Source: Bacteroidota bacterium (lineage in GTDB: Bacteria; Bacteroidota; Bacteroidia; CAILMK01). From it: DNA of 64,000 nucleotides. A model generated the notes under the pieces. That model did no database searches. It was not told the origin of the DNA and saw only the letters and a list, made by a program, of their open reading frames with translations. Location of the stretch: assembly GCA_013288555.1 (NCBI GenBank), contig JABDBQ010000008.1, positions 1-64,000 of the forward strand, given 5' to 3'. The translations under genes were made by a program, and so were the position numbers. This document shows, one piece after another, positions 59,596-64,000 of this stretch. Numbering within the stretch: the stretch's first letter is position 1; each line of letters opens with the position of its first letter.

Positions 59596-62500
59596 ATGCC
59601 TGAGAAGCTCAAACATTTTCTGGTTTCATTAATCTGCATTTTTTCCTGCATATCACTGCATGCCCAAAAGATTACAACCTTTCAGGAAGTTTATAACACA
59701 TATTCATATGACGGTTACACTTTCCCCGGATCCGTTATAGAATTATCCGATAAAGGATTTATCTTTTCAACAGTCCAGGCACATGCAACGTCCATAGTCC
59801 CTGATCTTGTCATCATCATTACAAGAACAGATAGCATTGGCAGGGTAATCTGGTCAAAAGAATATAGTAGCGGTTCTGCTTATGATGATCTATCTTATAA
59901 TTACTTTTTTTTCAATTGTTCATTGTCTATGGTCCGGGATGGAAATATTATGGTAGGCGCTACTTCGGGATCACAACTTCTTCAAAATTATGCCTATGGC
60001 AATGCCAGTCTTTTTAAAATTGATTTGAATGGCAATGTTTTATGGTCTGATTTGTATAGAAATAATATAAAAAGCGGCCGATTAGGTGCTTCCATAAGCA
60101 ACATGCAGCAGGATTTTTCAGGAAATTTTGTTTTTACAGGATCCATTGAGAACGATGGGTCAGGATTTATTGCAAAAACAGATCAGACTGGCACGTTACA
60201 ATGGGCCAACTCTTATATAGATACAACAAGTACTTATACAAACGGCCAAATTCCATATTGGAATGGAATAAAAGTAATTCCTTCAAGAAAAGGCGGATAT
60301 TTAGCAGGGACTACCTGCCTGCTTTCATATAATTCTTTTGGCATGGATTATCGTATTCTAAAGCTTAATAGTAATGGGAAATTACTCTGGAGCATGGATT
60401 ATGGGTCCAATAACTCAGAGACCTTAGCCTCAATAATTGAATTACCAGATAAAAGCTTTTACGTTTTTGGCAATTCAGGAAACTTTAGCACTTTTAGTTC
60501 CATATTCGGTACTGTTCAAAAATTGGATAGTACAGGGAAAATATTATGGTCTAAAAAGTATCCATATTCGAATAGCGCCAACCTCATCTTTGCCTCTGCT
60601 ATTTATGATAGCGCCAGGAGATTATTCAAGGTTACCGGGAATTTTGAAACCAGCTTAGCCGACACTTTTCATCGTGCATTAATCAGTTTAGATACTTCCG
60701 GGGCTCTATCTACGATCAATATTAATTCTGCTTCATCACGAAGGTGCTATTACAATGGTATTTGGGAAGATGGTTTCCTTATTGATTTAAAATCAGGTGG
60801 GATGGCTATTTTATCGGGGTCATCACAAACAGCTCCGCGCCAGAATGCGTATAATGAATTCAATACTGTTTTTCTAAAAACGGATAGCCTGGGGAATACT
60901 GAAAGTTGCGGGTCATTTAACTTGAAGCTAAAACCGGCAAACTATCCTGTAGCGGTGCATGATTCCAATTTAATTGCGCAATCAAAACTCAACTTTACCA
61001 AAGACACGGGTATGACGGTTAATACATATTTGTCGACTGATTCTATTCTTTGTCCCCCCTTCGTAGCCTGGTTTGGCTGGAAAGATACCTGCTCCGGTGT
61101 GCCAACGCATTTTTATGACTCAACCTACTGTAAAGCAACCAACTGGTATTGGAATTTTGGTGATACCGGCTCCTTATCCAATACTTCAACCCTTAAAAAC
61201 CCTTCACATACCTACGGTAAAGCAGGTATTTACAGCGTAAAACTTGTAGCTGGCAATGGTACTGTAAAGGATTCTGTAGTACGCAAAGTAACGATCTATC
61301 AAAAACCTGTATTTTTCAACTTTGACACCGTCATCTGCGGTGGCAATGCCATCACCCTCAAGGCAAATGGTGGCGTAACCTATCAATGGAGCCCGTCAAT
61401 ATGGCTCAGCAGCGCTACTGCAGCCACACCCACTGCCAATCTGCCCAAAACCAGCATCTATACTGTAAAAGCAACCACAATCCAGGGCTGCAATACTACA
61501 GACAGCATGCATATTACAGTAGATAACAAACCGGCGGCGCCTGTAATAGAATACGCAACAGTAAAAAGCAATAATGAGATAGACGTCCGGTTCCAGAGGT
61601 CAGACTCTAATGATGTAAAGAGGTACGAGATTTACAGGGCGATAAACGGAGGTATTTATAAGTTGTTAGATACGGTTCCTGATCTTTCCGATACAAACAA
61701 TATCTATTTAGTAAAAGATAGTTCAATTAATGCTGCATCTAATATTTATAGCTATAAGGTAGTTGCTCTTGATTCATGCGGTGCTTTAGGAGACACTTCT
61801 GCGGCACATACTACAATGCTACTCGCGGTAAAACAATTGGGATGCCTACAAACACTTCAACTCAACTGGGGTCATTATATAGGCTGGTCTTCAATCAAGA
61901 ATTATGAAATATTCAGAAATGTTAATGGCGGACCTGACAGCCTGATTGCTACGCTCTCCAACGCTATAAGCAATTACAATGACACAGGGCTGAACCATAA
62001 GAACATATATTGTTACAAAATCAAAGCAATTGATAATGCAGATTCATTTGTTTCTCAGTCAAATATTATCTGCAAACAAACTTTTTTCCCGGATACGCCA
62101 CAAGTGCTGTCTGTCAGTAAAATCAGCACTTCAACTACCAATGGTACAGTGGTTATCAAATGGAACAGCATCAACAAAAGAAACCTGGCCTATAATGCGC
62201 TGTTTTTCTCAAGGGATGGGAATAATTTCAGTGAAACAGGAGCACACTTTTCGCCAGGGATCGATTCATTTGCCCAAAACAGTCTTGACACCAAAGATTC
62301 CGACTATTTTTATAACTTGGTAACGGTAGATTCCTGCGGCGCGCAATCCATCAAGTCGCCCATTAGTAAAACGATGACACTAAGGGTAAGTGTAGGGGAA
62401 TTGCTTCACAAATTGAACTGGACACCGTATATTGGATTTAAAATTAAAGAATACAAAATTGAAAGATTTGAGAAAGGGCAGTTTGTAACAATTGATTCAG

Positions 62501-64000
62501 TTCCGGGAACAGACACATTCTCAAGAGAATTTCCTGCTCCATGCAATTATGCTATAAGGTATAGAATTGCTGCAATTGGGTATGATTCAGGCGAAATCGC
62601 CTGGTCTGATACCATGGGAAGGCAGGCCATAGACACCATCCCATCAGACCCTCCTATTATCATTAATGCAACAGTGCTTAATGGTACATCAGCCAGGATT
62701 AATTTTGTTGGATCGGATAGCCTTGACACCTATGAGTTTGCTATCCAACGTTCTGTAGATGGCAGTTGGGGTACGGCCGGAGCAATATTGTTCACCAAGC
62801 CCGGTGATGTTTTGCAATATATTGATAGCAATGCCAATACCCTTAAAGATCAGATATGTTACACTGTAATCACGCTCGATTCCTGTTTGAATGCAAGTTC
62901 AAGTGACACAATTTGTCTTGAGAGATTGACAGGATCAGGCCTGTTTTGCAATACCAAGGCGCAGTTGAATTGGCCGGCATTCACCAAACCACCAAGATTG
63001 CCGGATTCGCTTCTTATTTATCGATCAGTAGATGATATTCATTTTAACAAAGTTGCCTTATTGCCTCCAGTGTTATTGAGTTATGTTGATACGGCTGTTA
63101 CCGTTGGGCAACAATATTATTATACTATGTCAACTGTTTACAAATCCGGAATGGTTAGTTATTCTGATACCATAAATATAATCCCAAAAATTATTCCAGA
63201 AGCCGATTCTGCCCAGCTTGTTTATGCAACAGTTCTTAAATCAGACGAGATCAATGGCGCCGTTTATATCAAATGGAAACGTGCGATGCTTAATGATACC
63301 AATGCAAGGGGATATTATCTCTATTCATTCAATTCAACCAATGGAAAATATGCACTTCTTAAAGATATTACAGATCTGAACGACACGACTTTTATCAATT
63401 CCAATATCAATACCATTAAGGATGTCAATAAATATTATGTCCTTACCTATAATGTTTGTGATGTGGGGATTAACTCAAATATTCACAGGACGGTCTTGCT
63501 CAATGTACAGGGTAAAAACCTGAGCGAACAGCTCAATTGGATCAATTACCTGGGTGTCCCGGTTAAAAATTATTCCATCTATAAATCCATTGATGGCGGA
63601 ATACAAAGCCTCGTAAAAAATATCGGTACAGATTCGAGTTATCTGGATTCCAATATTGCCTGTAATCATAATATTACATATCAGATTCAGGCGATATTAG
63701 CGAATGGTGAAGTGTCATTTTCGGATTCTATCACGGTGAAAAGTTATGACAGTATAAAGCCAAAAACCGGACCGCTGATTTTAGCCACAGTGATAAACAA
63801 AGACATGATTTCGCTGAAATGGAACCCGGCAATTGATCATAATTTATTGGGATATAATGTGTACCGGAGCGTGGATGGGCTTTATTGGTCATTGATCATT
63901 GGTCATTGGCCTGGCACGTCTCTGATTGATTCCGGATTAGATACTTATGATCAGTCTTATTATTATAAAATTCAGCCAATAGATAGTTGCGGAAACCTTG
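59596..64000 (+). CDS. Giant T9SS-type surface protein 2, cut by the window end
   Basis: The frame is open from the ATG at 59596 to the last base (1468 codons plus one base) without a stop. MPEKLKHFLVSLICIFSCIS with cleavage near LHAQ is the signal. N-terminal blades (LFKIDLNGNVLWSDLY; LLWSMDYGSNNSETL), PKD (NWYWNFGDTGSLSN, near 515), Ig-like (FDTVICGGNAITLKANGG, near 575) and Fn3-like A/B pairs from about 643 follow the order of giant protein 1. The Fn3 region reaches the fifth A-type domain (QPIDSCGNL). The C-terminal sorting domain is beyond the window and is inferred from the paralogue. Protein identity to paralogue 1 is low in the first 500 residues and very high in parts of the Fn3 region. 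Confidence 0.85.
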   Translation, partial: MPEKLKHFLVSLICIFSCISLHAQKITTFQEVYNTYSYDGYTFPGSVIELSDKGFIFSTVQAHATSIVPDLVIIITRTDSIGRVIWSKEYSSGSAYDDLSYNYFFFNCSLSMVRDGNIMVGATSGSQLLQNYAYGNASLFKIDLNGNVLWSDLYRNNIKSGRLGASISNMQQDFSGNFVFTGSIENDGSGFIAKTDQTGTLQWANSYIDTTSTYTNGQIPYWNGIKVIPSRKGGYLAGTTCLLSYNSFGMDYRILKLNSNGKLLWSMDYGSNNSETLASIIELPDKSFYVFGNSGNFSTFSSIFGTVQKLDSTGKILWSKKYPYSNSANLIFASAIYDSARRLFKVTGNFETSLADTFHRALISLDTSGALSTININSASSRRCYYNGIWEDGFLIDLKSGGMAILSGSSQTAPRQNAYNEFNTVFLKTDSLGNTESCGSFNLKLKPANYPVAVHDSNLIAQSKLNFTKDTGMTVNTYLSTDSILCPPFVAWFGWKDTCSGVPTHFYDSTYCKATNWYWNFGDTGSLSNTSTLKNPSHTYGKAGIYSVKLVAGNGTVKDSVVRKVTIYQKPVFFNFDTVICGGNAITLKANGGVTYQWSPSIWLSSATAATPTANLPKTSIYTVKATTIQGCNTTDSMHITVDNKPAAPVIEYATVKSNNEIDVRFQRSDSNDVKRYEIYRAINGGIYKLLDTVPDLSDTNNIYLVKDSSINAASNIYSYKVVALDSCGALGDTSAAHTTMLLAVKQLGCLQTLQLNWGHYIGWSSIKNYEIFRNVNGGPDSLIATLSNAISNYNDTGLNHKNIYCYKIKAIDNADSFVSQSNIICKQTFFPDTPQVLSVSKISTSTTNGTVVIKWNSINKRNLAYNALFFSRDGNNFSETGAHFSPGIDSFAQNSLDTKDSDYFYNLVTVDSCGAQSIKSPISKTMTLRVSVGELLHKLNWTPYIGFKIKEYKIERFEKGQFVTIDSVPGTDTFSREFPAPCNYAIRYRIAAIGYDSGEIAWSDTMGRQAIDTIPSDPPIIINATVLNGTSARINFVGSDSLDTYEFAIQRSVDGSWGTAGAILFTKPGDVLQYIDSNANTLKDQICYTVITLDSCLNASSSDTICLERLTGSGLFCNTKAQLNWPAFTKPPRLPDSLLIYRSVDDIHFNKVALLPPVLLSYVDTAVTVGQQYYYTMSTVYKSGMVSYSDTINIIPKIIPEADSAQLVYATVLKSDEINGAVYIKWKRAMLNDTNARGYYLYSFNSTNGKYALLKDITDLNDTTFINSNINTIKDVNKYYVLTYNVCDVGINSNIHRTVLLNVQGKNLSEQLNWINYLGVPVKNYSIYKSIDGGIQSLVKNIGTDSSYLDSNIACNHNITYQIQAILANGEVSFSDSITVKSYDSIKPKTGPLILATVINKDMISLKWNPAIDHNLLGYNVYRSVDGLYWSLIIGHWPGTSLIDSGLDTYDQSYYYKIQPIDSCGNL

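Noticed and set aside
1..64000. tRNA, rRNA, integrase or phage genes
   Set aside because: None could be recognised on either strand; the accessory character comes from repeats and surface proteins rather than a mobile island.

Overview
The window reads as a chromosomal segment of a member of the Bacteroidota (probably a Chitinophagales- or Sphingobacteriales-like lineage). The evidence is many upstream boxes of the form TAnnTTTG (the Bacteroidetes sigma-A -7 element), secreted proteins with type A and type B (CHU_C) C-terminal signals of the type IX secretion system, many small SPII lipoproteins, and lineage-typical families such as DUF3098, DUF7009-like and TamL. Coding density is ordinary. 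No tRNA, rRNA, CRISPR array, transposase, integrase or phage gene was recognised.

Layout. 1-6.1 kb: the tail of a DtxR-type metal regulator, a TMTC-like membrane/TPR protein, two small lipoproteins, a thioredoxin-like protein, and a NuoE-NuoF fusion flavoprotein with a DUF7009-like partner. 6.1-7.3 kb: a repeat-rich non-coding stretch leading into the first giant secreted protein (7324-12819; propeller-like repeats, PKD, Ig-like, twelve Fn3-like domains, CHU_C). 13-17.4 kb: a small helical protein, RecQ and two glycosyltransferases in a tight run. 17.4-18.3 kb: FtsE and a small partner. 18.4-22.4 kb: lipoproteins. 22.5-33.8 kb: housekeeping and mixed genes (GT2, ECF sigma factor, UvrA, hybrid kinase, TMEM175 channel, YgiD-like dioxygenase, ApaG, aldehyde dehydrogenase). 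33.8-37.0 kb: a broken aspartyl-protease gene, an atypical SDR, DinB and RecA. 37.9-41.9 kb: a self-contained TetR / amidohydrolase-decarboxylase / MFS efflux set joined by three near-identical palindromic operators. 42-48.4 kb: a T9SS cargo protein, a DUF4337 protein, Nth, a Cys-rich secreted peptide, Ppk1 and ClpS. 48.5-53.6 kb: a minus-strand run of saccharopine dehydrogenase, ftsX, DUF3098, truB, ribF and an M23/LysM endopeptidase. 53.8-58 kb: an SPOUT methyltransferase, TamL and a coiled-coil lipoprotein. 58-59.5 kb: a repeat array. 59.6-64 kb: a second giant secreted protein, cut by the window end and paralogous to the first.

Most notable points: (1) the two giant T9SS proteins and parts of their upstream DNA are duplicated, with an uneven pattern of similarity that suggests gene conversion; (2) a roughly 570-bp array of structured repeats whose core alternates in orientation lies directly upstream of the second one, with a remnant upstream of the first; (3) the TetR regulon can be read directly from three matching operators; (4) two copies of a short non-coding element near 6.4 and 6.7 kb seem to keep complementary flanks although the flank sequences differ; (5) a dispersed palindromic repeat has landed in frame inside the CHU_C sorting domain.
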